The notes beneath the pieces were generated by a model that was not told the DNA's origin, did not search any database, and saw only the letters and a list, made by a program, of their open reading frames with translations. Shown piece after piece: positions 17,116 through 26,656 of a DNA stretch of 64,000 nt; the stretch's first letter is position 1, and every line of letters starts with the position of its first letter. The translations under genes were made by a program, and so were the position numbers. This stretch comes from Hyphomicrobiales bacterium (GTDB lineage Bacteria > Pseudomonadota > Alphaproteobacteria > Rhizobiales > Rhizobiaceae), in NCBI GenBank assembly GCA_900473685.1, contig UCNE01000009.1:310001-374000 (forward strand). Direction: 5' to 3'.

Positions 17116-18249
17116 ATGACCACTGCCAGCCTGTCCGCCGCCCGCAAAACCGTTCGCGTCAATCTGGGCGACCGGTCCTACGATATCCTGATCGGTCCCG
17201 GCCTGATCGCCACCGCCGCCGGCGAAATCGCCGGCCGGCTGAAGGGCCGCCGCATGGCCGTCATTACCGACGAGCATGTCGCGCCGCTCTATCTCGAGCC
17301 GCTGATGGATAGCCTGAAGGAGAAGGGCATAACGGCCGTGTCGCTGGTTCTGCCGGCTGGTGAAAAGACCAAGAGTTTTGAACACCTGATCCCCGTCTGC
17401 GAGGCGATCCTCGGTGCACGGATCGAGCGCAACGATGCGGTGATCGCGCTGGGTGGCGGCGTCATCGGCGATCTCACCGGCTTTGCCGCCGGTATTGCCC
17501 GGCGCGGCTCGCGCTTCATCCAGATCCCGACCTCGCTTCTGGCGCAGGTGGATTCATCTGTCGGCGGCAAGACCGGCATCAACTCGCCGCATGGCAAGAA
17601 CCTAATCGGCGTCTTCCATCAGCCGGACCTGGTGCTCGCCGATACCGACGTGCTGGATACGTTGAGCGAACGTGAATTCAGGGCGGGTTATGCCGAGGTC
17701 GCTAAATACGGCCTGATCGACAAGTCGGAGTTCTTCGCCTGGCTGGAAAACAACTGGCAGGCGGTGTTTGCCGGTGGCGACGCCCGTATCGAGGCGATCG
17801 CCATCAGCTGTCAGGCGAAAGCCGATGTGGTCGCTGCCGACGAGCGCGAGAACGGCAGGCGTGCGCTGCTCAATCTCGGTCACACCTTCGGGCATGCGCT
17901 CGAGGCGGCGACACAGTATGATGGTACACGTCTGGTCCATGGCGAGGGCGTGGCGATCGGCATGGTGCTGGCGTACCAGTTTTCGGCACGCATGAATCTG
18001 GCAAGCCCGGACGACGCCAAACGTGTTGAAGCGCATCTGAAGGCGGTTGGATTGCCAACCCGCATGGATGAGATCCCTGGCACCCTGCCGCCTGTGGACA
18101 AATTGATGGATGCGATTGCCCAGGACAAGAAGGTCAGTGGCGGCAAACTCACATTCATTCTGACACGCGGCATCGGCCAGTCGTTTGTCGCCGATGACGT
18201 TCCGGGATCGGAAGTCAGCGCCTTTCTAAAGGAAAAGCATCCGGGATGA
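17116..18249 (+). CDS. aroB: 3-dehydroquinate synthase
   Basis: 377 residues, the second enzyme of the shikimate pathway, converting DAHP to 3-dehydroquinate with NAD+ and a divalent metal. Visible motifs are [24 protein letters not shown] (NAD loop), [28 protein letters not shown]-type [22 protein letters not shown] (metal ligands) and HGEGVAIGM. The 3' end overlaps the start of the CorC/HlyC-like gene by four bases. Confidence 0.97.
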   Translation: MTTASLSAARKTVRVNLGDRSYDILIGPGLIATAAGEIAGRLKGRRMAVITDEHVAPLYLEPLMDSLKEKGITAVSLVLPAGEKTKSFEHLIPVCEAILGARIERNDAVIALGGGVIGDLTGFAAGIARRGSRFIQIPTSLLAQVDSSVGGKTGINSPHGKNLIGVFHQPDLVLADTDVLDTLSEREFRAGYAEVAKYGLIDKSEFFAWLENNWQAVFAGGDARIEAIAISCQAKADVVAADERENGRRALLNLGHTFGHALEAATQYDGTRLVHGEGVAIGMVLAYQFSARMNLASPDDAKRVEAHLKAVGLPTRMDEIPGTLPPVDKLMDAIAQDKKVSGGKLTFILTRGIGQSFVADDVPGSEVSAFLKEKHPG

Positions 18250-19580
18250 GCAACGAGACATTCACACTGTTTCTGGCGGACTACGGTCCGGGCATCCTGA
18301 TCATTCTATTGATGATCCTGCTATCGGCGTTTTTCTCGGGCTCGGAAACCGCGCTCACCGCAGCGTCGCGGTCGCGCATGCACACGCTGGAGAACAATGG
18401 CGACGAGCGCGCCGGACTGGTCAACCGCCTGATCGAGCGCCGCGACCGGTTGATCGGGGTGCTGCTGATCGGCAACAACCTTGCCAATATCCTGTCGTCC
18501 TCGATCGCCACCAGCCTGTTCCTGCATTTCTTCGGTGCGTCCGGCGTTGCCTATGCGACGCTGGCGATGACGGTCATCCTGGTCATCTTCGCCGAGGTGC
18601 TGCCCAAGAGCTGGGCGATCGCATCGCCGGACCGGTTTGCGCTTGTGGTCGCACGGGCGGTCGATATCGTTGTTCGGGTGGTCGGCCCGGTCTCCAGCCT
18701 GGTGAACTGGATCGTCAGGCGCATTCTCGGCCTGTTCGGCATCAACCTGTCTTCGGAAATGCCAATGCTTACGGCGCATGAAGAGTTGCGCGGGGCTGTC
18801 GATTTCCTGCATCGCGAAGGGTCCGTCATCAAGGCTGACCGCGACCGGCTTGGTGGCGTTCTTGATCTCGGCGAACTCGAAATCTCCGACATCATGATCC
18901 ACCGCACGTCGATGCGCGGCATCAATGCCGACGATGCGCCGGAAGTGGCGGTGCGCGCGGTGCTCGAAAGCCCTTACACCCGTATGCCGGTCTGGCGCGG
19001 ATCGACCGACAACATCATTGGTGTCGTGCATGCCAAGGATTTGTTGCGGGCACTGGCTGAGCCGGATGTCGAACCTGAAAATCTCGATATTGTCCGGATT
19101 GCGCAAAAGCCGTGGTTCGTGCCCGAAACCACCAATTTGAAAGAGCAGCTCAACGCCTTCCTGCGCCGCAAGGGGCATTTTGCCATCGTCGTCGATGAAT
19201 ATGGCGAGGTGCAGGGGCTGGTGACACTGGAGGATATTCTCGAAGAAATCGTCGGCGATATTTCCGACGAGCACGATATCGAGATCCAGGGCGTTCGCCA
19301 GGAAGCCGACGGCTCGATTGTCGTCGATGGCAGCGTGCCGATCCGCGATCTCAACCGTGCGCTCGATTGGAACCTGCCTGACGAGGAAGCAACCACGGTG
19401 GCTGGTCTTGTCATTCACGAATCCAAGACGATCCCCGAGGAACGGCAGGCGTTCACGTTTTACGGCAAGCGCTTTACCGTGATGAAGCGGGTGAAAAACC
19501 GGATCACGCGGCTGCGGATCCGGCCTGCCGACGATCCGGCAATGCCTCCGCTCTCGATGAAGAGCGAAGGCATCGAATGA
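18246..19580 (+). CDS. HlyC/CorC-family (CNNM/UPF0053) membrane protein with CBS pair
   Basis: 444 residues. An N-terminal DUF21 domain of about 190 residues has three to four membrane spans (ILIILLMILLSAFFSGSETA, ILVIFAEVLPKSWA). Two CBS domains follow (IMIHRTSMRGIN, MPVWRGSTDNIIGVVHAKDLL, then FAIVVDEYGEVQGLVTLED), and a C-terminal CorC/HlyC domain of about 80 residues. Relatives (CNNM, MpfA, CorC) affect magnesium or cobalt efflux. Its ATGA overlap with aroB shows it is the third gene of that operon, although no metabolic link to the shikimate path is evident. Confidence 0.9.
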   Translation: MSNETFTLFLADYGPGILIILLMILLSAFFSGSETALTAASRSRMHTLENNGDERAGLVNRLIERRDRLIGVLLIGNNLANILSSSIATSLFLHFFGASGVAYATLAMTVILVIFAEVLPKSWAIASPDRFALVVARAVDIVVRVVGPVSSLVNWIVRRILGLFGINLSSEMPMLTAHEELRGAVDFLHREGSVIKADRDRLGGVLDLGELEISDIMIHRTSMRGINADDAPEVAVRAVLESPYTRMPVWRGSTDNIIGVVHAKDLLRALAEPDVEPENLDIVRIAQKPWFVPETTNLKEQLNAFLRRKGHFAIVVDEYGEVQGLVTLEDILEEIVGDISDEHDIEIQGVRQEADGSIVVDGSVPIRDLNRALDWNLPDEEATTVAGLVIHESKTIPEERQAFTFYGKRFTVMKRVKNRITRLRIRPADDPAMPPLSMKSEGIE

Positions 19581-19604
19581 TGGATCGGCAGGTATCGCCG
19601 GGCC

Positions 19605-21188
19605 TTAGCGGCTGCCGATGATACCGCCAAGGGCGCCGCCGAGCAGGCCGCCGGCAAAGGCAGCGCCTGCCGGATCCATGCTGCCATTGCCCTGCCGTTC
19701 GACAGGACCTTCCAGCGTTGCGCCATCGTGCTGCCGTTTGACGCGCTGACCAGCGACCTTCTGGCGTACCGGGTTCTGGGCCTTGCGGGCGGCAATGGCA
19801 GCTTTCTGAGCTTTGTACTGGGCGCGGATCTGCGGCATCATCGGATCGGTCTGGACGACCAGGAACATATGCTGTTGCTGCGTCAGGTAGGTTGTTTCGA
19901 CCATGCCGTTCTGCCTCTGCCATGCGCCGATGGCCGTGCGTGACCTGGCGCCAAGCGCACCGTCTGCGCCGCCGGTCACATGCCCGAGCGCCCCGAGCCG
20001 CAATTGCAGGTCGATCCTGCCGTCCTTGTCGAGATTCAAGGCGGTTTCCGTGTCCGGTGTCCCGACGCTCAGCTTGACATCGTCCGGCATGGCAACGGCG
20101 GTACGGACCTGCGAGGCGGCAGCCGTCGCTTCACCGGCCGGCGCAACGGACGCCACTTCGGTCGTCGCCGTTGCCTTCAACTGGTCAAGGTTGAGCTTTG
20201 CCAGCGTGGCAAAGTTGCCGTTTGGATATTGCTGCAGGTAAAGCTCGTAATGCGCGACGGTATTGCGCTTGGATGCCTCTTCCCAGAGCTTCTGCTCGAC
20301 GGTCCAGTTGACGTCGTTGGTGCTGGTGGCTGCAGTGTCGGCCGCAGGCTTGACGTCAGAGGCTGTCGTCACTGCAGCCGCTGCCGCAGGCTCTCCACCA
20401 ATGAACACTTCACGCGACAGCGAGGCATTGTGCCAGGGATGCTGGGCGCCGCCGGTTGCCTCCGAGACGTCGGCGCGAACCCGCGTCAGGGCGCTCTGGA
20501 TTTCAAGGCCCGGCGTCGTCAGGTGCCGTGCAAGGGCGGCCGTATAGGGACTGTTGATGCCCTTGCCGTCATAGGCGACGGCACCGGGATCGGTCGCATA
20601 GGCGATCAGCAACCCGCCCGCGCCGGCCGCCTGGTTGTTGGCCTGCACTGGCGCCAGACCCACGCCCATCGAGGCGGAGCGGCTGGCGGGCATTACCTTT
20701 GCCAGCGAGCGGGCCAATGGATTGTCGCGGCAGGCATCCAGAATGATGATGCTGACGGCCGGATCCGGGGGAAGCGCGGCCAGAAACTTTTCAGCGGGTA
20801 CCGTGCGCGTCTGCAACTGCGCCGCCTTTTCCAGCTGCGCATCGACCGGCACGAGATAGTTGCGTCCATCGACCTGCAGGCCATGACCGGCATAATAGAC
20901 GACGGCGATATCGGCGTCATAGGCGATCTCGGTGAATTGATCGACCAATGTGCTCATTGCCGTCTTGTCGAGGTCTTCGCCCTCGATGACGGTGAAGCCG
21001 GCCGTGCGAAACGTTTCCGCCATCAGCTTGGCGTCGTTTTTCGGATTGGGCAGCTCGACCGCATGCTTGTAGGCGCTATTGCCCATGACAAGCGCAACTT
21101 TCTTGGCGGATGGCGTTGCCGCCGATACATCATTGAATGATAGAAACGCGGCGACAACCGCCGCGACAAGCCCAAACCTCCTGAGCAT
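19605..21188 (-). CDS. periplasmic caspase-like (peptidase C14) protein with C-terminal peptidoglycan-binding-like region
   Basis: 527 residues. A signal peptide (about 1-23) exports it. A caspase p20-like domain follows, with ALVMGNSAY at residue 32, catalytic His102 in VVYYAGHGLQ and Cys153 in IILDACRDNPLA. A middle region (about 285-335) resembles a TPR-like unit (EEASKRNTVAHYELYLQQYP). Near 385-435 a peptidoglycan-binding-like repeat is suggested by LQLRLGALG and GALGARSRTAIGAWQRQNG. The C-terminus is a glycine-zipper (GGLLGGALGGIIGSR), perhaps membrane associated. Substrate unknown; bacterial orthocaspases usually cut after Arg or Lys. It stands alone between the CorC-like gene and bolA. 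Confidence 0.85.
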   Translation of the reverse strand: MLRRFGLVAAVVAAFLSFNDVSAATPSAKKVALVMGNSAYKHAVELPNPKNDAKLMAETFRTAGFTVIEGEDLDKTAMSTLVDQFTEIAYDADIAVVYYAGHGLQVDGRNYLVPVDAQLEKAAQLQTRTVPAEKFLAALPPDPAVSIIILDACRDNPLARSLAKVMPASRSASMGVGLAPVQANNQAAGAGGLLIAYATDPGAVAYDGKGINSPYTAALARHLTTPGLEIQSALTRVRADVSEATGGAQHPWHNASLSREVFIGGEPAAAAAVTTASDVKPAADTAATSTNDVNWTVEQKLWEEASKRNTVAHYELYLQQYPNGNFATLAKLNLDQLKATATTEVASVAPAGEATAAASQVRTAVAMPDDVKLSVGTPDTETALNLDKDGRIDLQLRLGALGHVTGGADGALGARSRTAIGAWQRQNGMVETTYLTQQQHMFLVVQTDPMMPQIRAQYKAQKAAIAARKAQNPVRQKVAGQRVKRQHDGATLEGPVERQGNGSMDPAGAAFAGGLLGGALGGIIGSR

Positions 21189-21275
21189 CGTCTTGATCCC
21201 AAAAAAAGAGGCTCCCCGGACAACCTTGAACCGGCTCCGCCTATGATGAAAATTTTCTGTATGTCGTAATAAAAA

Positions 21276-21291
21276 TGGATCGTTCGATCCA
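21276..21291. promoter_or_regulatory. 16-bp perfect inverted repeat upstream of the caspase-like gene
   Basis: TGGATCG-TT-CGATCCA is a perfect palindrome about 90 bases upstream of the caspase-like start codon, inside an AT-rich 200-base spacer. It has no long T-run directly adjacent on either side, so an operator is as likely as a weak terminator. No regulator can be assigned. Confidence 0.35.
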
Positions 21292-21404
21292 ATAATTCTC
21301 TCGCCCCACCCACAATTGTAGATGTTGGTCCCAATTTCGTCAATTTGGCAGGAATTAGACCAGTTGGCCTAGGTTCGTTGCTTCCGTAAAACCTATCTCT
21401 ATCC

Positions 21405-21686
21405 TTACCAGCGGGTTGTTTCCCCGGGAACAGCTGGTTCAAGGGCAAGCGCATGCAGTCCCGCGTCGATTTCGGCTTTCAGGACATCGTTGATGGCGCG
21501 GTGACGGGCAACGCGGCTCATGCCGATGAAAGCGCTGGAAACAATCCGTACCCGCATATGGGTTTCGCCGGTGCCGTCGATATCCGGATGGTGGCCGGCA
21601 TGCAGATGGCTTTCGTTGACAACAATCAATCGTTCGGGCGAAAAGGCCGCGGTGAGCTTTGTTTCGATGCGGCTTTGAAGTGACAT
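21405..21686 (-). CDS. BolA family protein
   Basis: 93 residues. BolA proteins work with monothiol glutaredoxins in iron-sulfur cluster trafficking and also act in stress regulation. Visible features are the N-terminal helix (RIETKLTAAFSPERLIV), the ESHLHAGH segment with candidate cluster-ligand histidines, the conserved ETHMRVRIVSSAFIGMSRVARHR core and the INDVLKAEI helix. It is divergent from the DnaJ-like gene, and together with cobS-cobT this is a well conserved alphaproteobacterial neighbourhood. Confidence 0.92.
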   Translation of the reverse strand: MSLQSRIETKLTAAFSPERLIVVNESHLHAGHHPDIDGTGETHMRVRIVSSAFIGMSRVARHRAINDVLKAEIDAGLHALALEPAVPGETTRW

Positions 21687-21847
21687 GTTTTAGCCCCGTT
21701 TCTCTGGCTTTTCCGTAGACGCCCATCTCAAGTGGACAACCTGTGCGGGATTGCTTTTTGCGCGGTGCAAAATGGGTTCACAAAGCCTGCAACATTCCCG
21801 TTTGTCAATTCTTGTTGTGGCGTCCGCCACGCCCCATAATTAGCGCT

Positions 21848-22474
21848 ATGAAACTCGATTCAAAATACTTCGACGGGATACGGACGCGCCGCAGGGTGAC
21901 CCAGAAACCCGAGCCGATGGCACCCAAATGCCAATGGGACGGGTGCGAGGAAAATGCTGTTCATCGCGCACCCGTGGGCCGCCACGCGGAAAACGAGTTT
22001 TTCCTGTTCTGCTTCGAGCACGTCAAGGAATACAACAAGGGCTACAACTACTTTTCCGGCCTGTCCGATAACGAGATCGCCCGCTACCAGAAGGAAGCCA
22101 TTACCGGCCACCGGCCGACATGGACGGTCGGTGTCAACAAGAATGCCAAGAATGCGCCGCAACAGTCGCATCAGCGCTCGGGTTCCGCCGGTGCGCAGGC
22201 CCGCATGCGCGATCCTTTCGGCTTCGTCGATCAGGCGCGCGCCCGCGCCAACCGGCAGGAACCACGTCTGCGCAAGTTGAAGACATTGGAGGCCAAGGCC
22301 TTCGAAACGCTCGGTCTGCATGCCAATGCGACTGCGGCAGATGTGAAATCTGCCTACAAAGAGCTTGTAAAAAAGCATCACCCCGATGCAAATGGCGGAG
22401 ACAGGGGATCGGAAGAGCGTTTTCGCGCCGTGATCCAGGCATATCAATTGTTAAAACAGGCTGGCTTCTGCTAG
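21848..22474 (+). CDS. DnaJ-domain protein (alphaproteobacterial DjlA-like/CobS-linked family)
   Basis: 208 residues. The first 70 residues form a Cys-bearing region (CQWDGCEENAVHRAP, then FCFEHVKEYNKGYNYF), with a pattern of two Cys and a later Cys-x2-His that looks like a small zinc-binding module. A J-domain occupies about residues 150-208 (AFETLGLHANATAADVKSAY) with the HPD tripeptide in KKHHPDANGG. The J-domain at the C-terminus is a reversal of canonical DnaJ. Start at 21848 chosen because homologues begin MKLDSKYFD. It precedes cobS by about 90 bases. Confidence 0.88.
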   Translation: MKLDSKYFDGIRTRRRVTQKPEPMAPKCQWDGCEENAVHRAPVGRHAENEFFLFCFEHVKEYNKGYNYFSGLSDNEIARYQKEAITGHRPTWTVGVNKNAKNAPQQSHQRSGSAGAQARMRDPFGFVDQARARANRQEPRLRKLKTLEAKAFETLGLHANATAADVKSAYKELVKKHHPDANGGDRGSEERFRAVIQAYQLLKQAGFC

Positions 22475-22567
22475 GAACCCGTTTTATTACGGTCACACAT
22501 TTATAAAGGCATAGACGGGAACGCCCCCGCTAATCGAGTCAAGGGGCTTTACCGTGCTGGAGACATG

Positions 22568-23563
22568 ATGAGCAAGGTAGACCTCGACATTTCCAACCTC
22601 CCCGATACGACAGTTTCCGTCCGTGACGTTTTCCGTATCGATACCGATCTGCGCGTTCCGGCCTATTCCAAGGCCGATGCCTATGTGCCGGATCTCGATC
22701 CCGACTATCTCTTCGACCGCGAGACGACGCTCGCCATTCTCGCCGGCTTTGCGCACAATCGCCGCGTCATGGTCTCCGGCTATCACGGCACCGGCAAGTC
22801 GACCCATATCGAGCAGGTCGCGGCCCGCCTCAACTGGCCCTGCGTGCGTGTCAACCTCGACAGCCATGTCAGTCGTATCGACCTCGTTGGCAAGGACGCC
22901 ATCGTCGTCAAGGACGGCATGCAGGTTACCGAATTCAAGGACGGCATCCTGCCCTGGGCCTACCAGCACAATGTCGCGCTCGTCTTCGACGAATACGATG
23001 CCGGCCGCCCGGATGTGATGTTCGTCATCCAGCGCGTGCTGGAATCCTCCGGCCGCCTGACGCTGCTCGACCAGAGCCGCGTCATCCGTCCGCACCCGGC
23101 GTTCCGCCTGTTCGCAACGGCCAACACCGTCGGTCTCGGCGACACGACCGGCCTCTATCACGGCACGCAGCAGATCAACCAGGCGCAGATGGACCGCTGG
23201 TCGATCGTCACCACGCTGAACTACCTGCCGCATGACAACGAAGTCGATATCGTTGCCGCCAAGGTCAAGGGCTTCACCAAGGATCGCGGCCGCGACACCG
23301 TCTCGAAGATGGTCCGTGTTGCCGATCTCACCCGTGCAGCCTTCATCAACGGCGACCTGTCGACCGTCATGAGCCCGCGTACCGTCATCACCTGGGCTGA
23401 AAACGCGCATATCTTTGGCGATATCGCCTTTGCCTTCCGCGTCACCTTCCTCAACAAGTGCGACGAACTGGAGCGGGCGTTGGTGGCGGAACACTATCAG
23501 CGCGCCTTCGGTGTCGAGCTGAAGGAAAGTGCTGCCAATATCGTGCTCGAAGCCACGGCCTGA
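22568..23563 (+). CDS. cobS: cobaltochelatase subunit CobS
   Basis: 331-residue AAA+ ATPase. CobS and CobT form the chaperone rings that drive CobN to insert cobalt into hydrogenobyrinic acid a,c-diamide in aerobic cobalamin synthesis. Walker A is GYHGTGKST near residues 71-79, Walker B is [11 protein letters not shown], and [13 protein letters not shown] is the sensor-1 region. Two adjacent ATGs exist; the second (22568) has GGAG five bases upstream. cobT follows after three bases. The catalytic subunit cobN is not in the window. Confidence 0.95.
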   Translation: MSKVDLDISNLPDTTVSVRDVFRIDTDLRVPAYSKADAYVPDLDPDYLFDRETTLAILAGFAHNRRVMVSGYHGTGKSTHIEQVAARLNWPCVRVNLDSHVSRIDLVGKDAIVVKDGMQVTEFKDGILPWAYQHNVALVFDEYDAGRPDVMFVIQRVLESSGRLTLLDQSRVIRPHPAFRLFATANTVGLGDTTGLYHGTQQINQAQMDRWSIVTTLNYLPHDNEVDIVAAKVKGFTKDRGRDTVSKMVRVADLTRAAFINGDLSTVMSPRTVITWAENAHIFGDIAFAFRVTFLNKCDELERALVAEHYQRAFGVELKESAANIVLEATA

Positions 23564-23566
23564 TCC

Positions 23567-25471
23567 ATGGCAGGCCGGGGCGATAATTCGAAAGCAAGGC
23601 CGGCCGGTGTCGTGGATGTGGAGCCATTCCGCCGCGCACTGACTGGCTGCATCCGCTCGATTGCCGGGGATTCGGAAATCGAGGTCGTGTTTGCCAACGA
23701 GCGTCCGGGTCTCGCCGGCGAGCGTATGCGGTTGCCGGAAATTTCCAAGCGGCCGACACGGCAGGAACTCGCGGTCACCCGCGGGCTTGGCGATTCGATG
23801 GCTCTGCGCAAAGCCTGCCACGATGACCGTATCCACGCGACCATGGCACCGCAGGGTGCTGATGCGCGCGGTATCTTCGATGCCGTCGAGCAGGCACGCG
23901 TCGAGGCGATCGGTTCGCTGCGCATGACCGGCGTTGCCAGCAACATCACGTCGATGCTGGATGAAAAATACGCCCGCGCCAATTTCGGCAATATCGACCG
24001 GCAGGCGGATGCGCCGCTGGAAGAAGCCGTTGCGTTGATCGTGCGTGAAAAACTGACCGGCCAGAAGCCGCCTGCGTCGGCCGGCAAAGTGCTCGACCTC
24101 TGGCGCGATTTCATCGAGGAAAAAGCTGCCGGCGACATGAAGGAATTGTCTGCGGCAGTCAACGACCAGCAGGCTTTCGCCCGTGTCGTACGCAATATGC
24201 TGACCTCAATGGAGATGGCCGAGAAATACGGCGATGAGGACGTCGAGCCGGACGACCAGGAGAGCCAGACAGACGAGGACCAGCCGCGCAGCCAGGAGCA
24301 GGACGAAAACAGCTCCGACGAGGATGCCGGTTCAGACGCCGCCCCCGCCGACGAGAACGAATCTGCCGACGAGCAGATGGACGAAGGCGAAATGGATGGC
24401 GCTGAAATCTCCGAAGAGGAGATGTCGGATGATGGCGAGGACGACAGCGAAACCCCCGGCGAGGTCAAGCGGCCGAACCATCCCTTCGACGATTTCAACG
24501 AGAAGGTCGATTACGGCGTCTTCACCGAGGAATTCGACGAAACCACCACGGCCGAAGAACTCTGCGACGAGGCCGAACTCGATCGCCTGCGCGCGTTCCT
24601 CGACAAGCAACTGGCGCATTTGCAGGGCGCCGTCGGCCGCCTTGCCAACCGGTTGCAGCGCCGCCTGATGGCGCAGCAGAACCGTTCTTGGGAATTCGAC
24701 CTGGAAGAAGGTTATCTCGATTCAGCGCGGTTGACGCGCATGATCATCGACCCGATGCAGCCGCTGTCGTTCAAGCGGGAAAAGGATACCAATTTCCGCG
24801 ATACGGTCGTGACGCTGCTGATCGACAATTCCGGCTCGATGCGCGGCCGGCCGATCACGGTTGCCGCCACCTGCGCCGACATCCTGGCCCGCACGCTGGA
24901 GCGTTGCGGCGTCAAGGTCGAGATCCTCGGTTTCACCACCAAGGCCTGGAAGGGCGGGCAATCGCGCGAAAAATGGCTTGCCAGCGGCAAGCCGCAGACG
25001 CCGGGCCGTCTCAACGATCTGCGCCACATCATCTACAAGTCCGCCGACGCCCCGTGGCGCCGCGCACGCCGCAATCTCGGTCTGATGATGCGCGAAGGCC
25101 TGCTGAAGGAAAATATCGACGGTGAAGCGCTGATCTGGGCGCACAACCGGTTGCTTGGCCGATCCGAACAGCGCCGCATCCTGATGATGATTTCGGATGG
25201 TGCGCCGGTCGATGATTCCACCCTGTCGGTCAATCCGGGCAACTATCTCGAGCGGCATCTGCGCGCCGTCATCGAACAGATCGAGACGCGCTCGCCGGTC
25301 GAACTGCTGGCGATCGGTATCGGCCATGATGTGACGCGCTACTACCGCAAGGCCGTGACCATCGTCGATGCCGATGAACTGGCCGGTGCGATGACGGAGC
25401 AACTGGCTTCGCTGTTTGACGACGAGAGTTCGCGGCGCCGGGCTGCCCCTGCACGGCGGCGTGCGAGCTGA
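23567..25471 (+). CDS. cobT: cobaltochelatase subunit CobT
   Basis: 634 residues. The N-terminal domain (1-205) is helical. A very acidic linker of about 100 residues ([20 protein letters not shown] onward) follows. The C-terminal von Willebrand A domain starts near residue 400 with the MIDAS motif [13 protein letters not shown] and continues with [20 protein letters not shown]. This is the integrin-I/acidic plan shared with BchD/ChlD subunits. It is co-transcribed with cobS. The acidic stretch is a normal trait of CobT, not a sequencing artefact. Confidence 0.95.
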   Translation: MAGRGDNSKARPAGVVDVEPFRRALTGCIRSIAGDSEIEVVFANERPGLAGERMRLPEISKRPTRQELAVTRGLGDSMALRKACHDDRIHATMAPQGADARGIFDAVEQARVEAIGSLRMTGVASNITSMLDEKYARANFGNIDRQADAPLEEAVALIVREKLTGQKPPASAGKVLDLWRDFIEEKAAGDMKELSAAVNDQQAFARVVRNMLTSMEMAEKYGDEDVEPDDQESQTDEDQPRSQEQDENSSDEDAGSDAAPADENESADEQMDEGEMDGAEISEEEMSDDGEDDSETPGEVKRPNHPFDDFNEKVDYGVFTEEFDETTTAEELCDEAELDRLRAFLDKQLAHLQGAVGRLANRLQRRLMAQQNRSWEFDLEEGYLDSARLTRMIIDPMQPLSFKREKDTNFRDTVVTLLIDNSGSMRGRPITVAATCADILARTLERCGVKVEILGFTTKAWKGGQSREKWLASGKPQTPGRLNDLRHIIYKSADAPWRRARRNLGLMMREGLLKENIDGEALIWAHNRLLGRSEQRRILMMISDGAPVDDSTLSVNPGNYLERHLRAVIEQIETRSPVELLAIGIGHDVTRYYRKAVTIVDADELAGAMTEQLASLFDDESSRRRAAPARRRAS

Positions 25472-25482
25472 CAATATTGTCT

Positions 25483-25510
25483 GACCGGGACACCGAGCGG
25501 CGTCCCGGTC
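25483..25510 (+). terminator. terminator-like hairpin after cobT
   Basis: A perfect nine-base stem, GACCGGGAC with GTCCCGGTC and a ten-base loop, begins 11 bases after the cobT stop. The downstream sequence has only scattered T residues, so it may be a weak terminator or a pause and mRNA-end structure. Confidence 0.55.
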
Positions 25511-25583
25511 TTGCCTGCCATATTGCATGTTGATTTTTCGGAGCCGCTTAGCGCTCCATGCCGGCCCGCCGGAAGGACGTCTT

Positions 25584-26588
25584 TTGAAAGCGACACTGAT
25601 CCAGGCCGCCGCCCTTTCCCTGCTCCTGGCCGTCGCTCCGGCCGCCGCAGCACCGCTGGCGCCTTCGGAGATCGTTCCGGTGAAAAGCCGGCAGATCGAA
25701 AACTTCAAGATCGGCTCCGACCAGAAACTGTTCGGCAAGCTGGAGTTTATCGGCGGCATCGAGATGTCGTCGTCGAATGCCCTGCTTGGCGCGATATCGT
25801 CGATCCGCTTTCGTCCCGATCGGAAATCCTTCCTGGCGATCATGGATACCGGCCACTGGGTCGAGGGCGCAATTGAGCGGGACCAGCAGGGCCGGCTGGC
25901 AGGCACCCGCGATCTGACGGTCACTTCGATGATCGATGCCAATGGCCGCTCCGAGCAGGTCAAGGAGCGCATGGACAGCGAGGGGGTGGCGCTGCGCGAT
26001 GGCATGGTCCTTGCCAGCTATGAGGGGCTTCACCGTGTCGATGTCTATCCGGATCCCGGCTTTGCCCAGTCCGGCCCGGTCGCAACCCTGCCTTTGCTCA
26101 TTCCGCTCAAATCGCTGCGCGGCAATCGCGGGCTTGAAACCATTGCTGTTTCACCGAAGGACAGCCCGCTTGCGGGCGGCGTTACCGTTGTGTCCGAACT
26201 GAGCTTCGACAAGAACGGCCATCTCCTGGCCGCCGTCCTCGACGGCCCGCGCAAGGGCATTTTTGGTGTCGTTCGCAAAGGTCCGTTCGCGGTGACCGAT
26301 GGCGCTTTCCTGCCGAATGGCGACCTCCTGATTCTCGAGCGCCGCTTCAGCTTTGCCGAGGGTCTCGGCATGCAGATCCGCCACATCAAGGGAGACGATA
26401 TCAAGCCGGGCGCGGTCGTCGATGGCGAAATCCTGCTTAACGCCGACATGGGCTACCAGATCGACAACATGGAAGGTCTGGACGTTATCGCAGAACCCGG
26501 CGGCGACATCCGCCTCATCCTTGTTTCCGACGACAATCACTCCATCCTCGAGCGCAATTTGATGCTGGAATTCCGGCTGGTCGAGTAG
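25584..26588 (+). CDS. secreted esterase-like phytase-family protein
   Basis: 334 residues. The domain is of the esterase-like phytase type (PF13449), a beta-propeller found in secreted proteins. Seen segments are FIGGIEMSSSNALLGAISSI, FLAIMDTGHWVEG, DSEGVALRDGMVLASYEGLHRV, SLRGNRGLETIAVSP, NGDLLILERRF and DNMEGLDVIAE. The preferred start is TTG at 25584 because GGAAGGA lies six bases upstream and this gives a clean signal peptide (MKATLIQAAALSLLLAV to PAAAA); an ATG at 25527 would bury it. Activity on phytate is not shown by the sequence. Ends at a bidirectional terminator. Confidence 0.85.
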   Translation: MKATLIQAAALSLLLAVAPAAAAPLAPSEIVPVKSRQIENFKIGSDQKLFGKLEFIGGIEMSSSNALLGAISSIRFRPDRKSFLAIMDTGHWVEGAIERDQQGRLAGTRDLTVTSMIDANGRSEQVKERMDSEGVALRDGMVLASYEGLHRVDVYPDPGFAQSGPVATLPLLIPLKSLRGNRGLETIAVSPKDSPLAGGVTVVSELSFDKNGHLLAAVLDGPRKGIFGVVRKGPFAVTDGAFLPNGDLLILERRFSFAEGLGMQIRHIKGDDIKPGAVVDGEILLNADMGYQIDNMEGLDVIAEPGGDIRLILVSDDNHSILERNLMLEFRLVE

Positions 26589-26604
26589 AATCAGCGCAAG
26601 AAAA

Positions 26605-26631
26605 AACCCGCATCACGGGTTGATGCGGGTT
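26605..26631. terminator. bidirectional terminator between the phytase-like and transporter genes
   Basis: AACCCGCATCA and TGATGCGGGTT form an eleven-base stem with a five-base loop. On the minus strand it is followed by six T residues; on the plus strand by TCTATTCTTTT. It sits 17 bases after the phytase-like stop and 26 bases from the transporter stop. Confidence 0.85.
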
Positions 26632-26656
26632 CTATTCTTTTATCCGGTCTCCCCGG

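Noticed and set aside
22493-23836. 447-codon open frame antisense to cobS and the start of cobT
   Set aside because: Both plus-strand genes have full family motifs; the antisense product is not recognisable.
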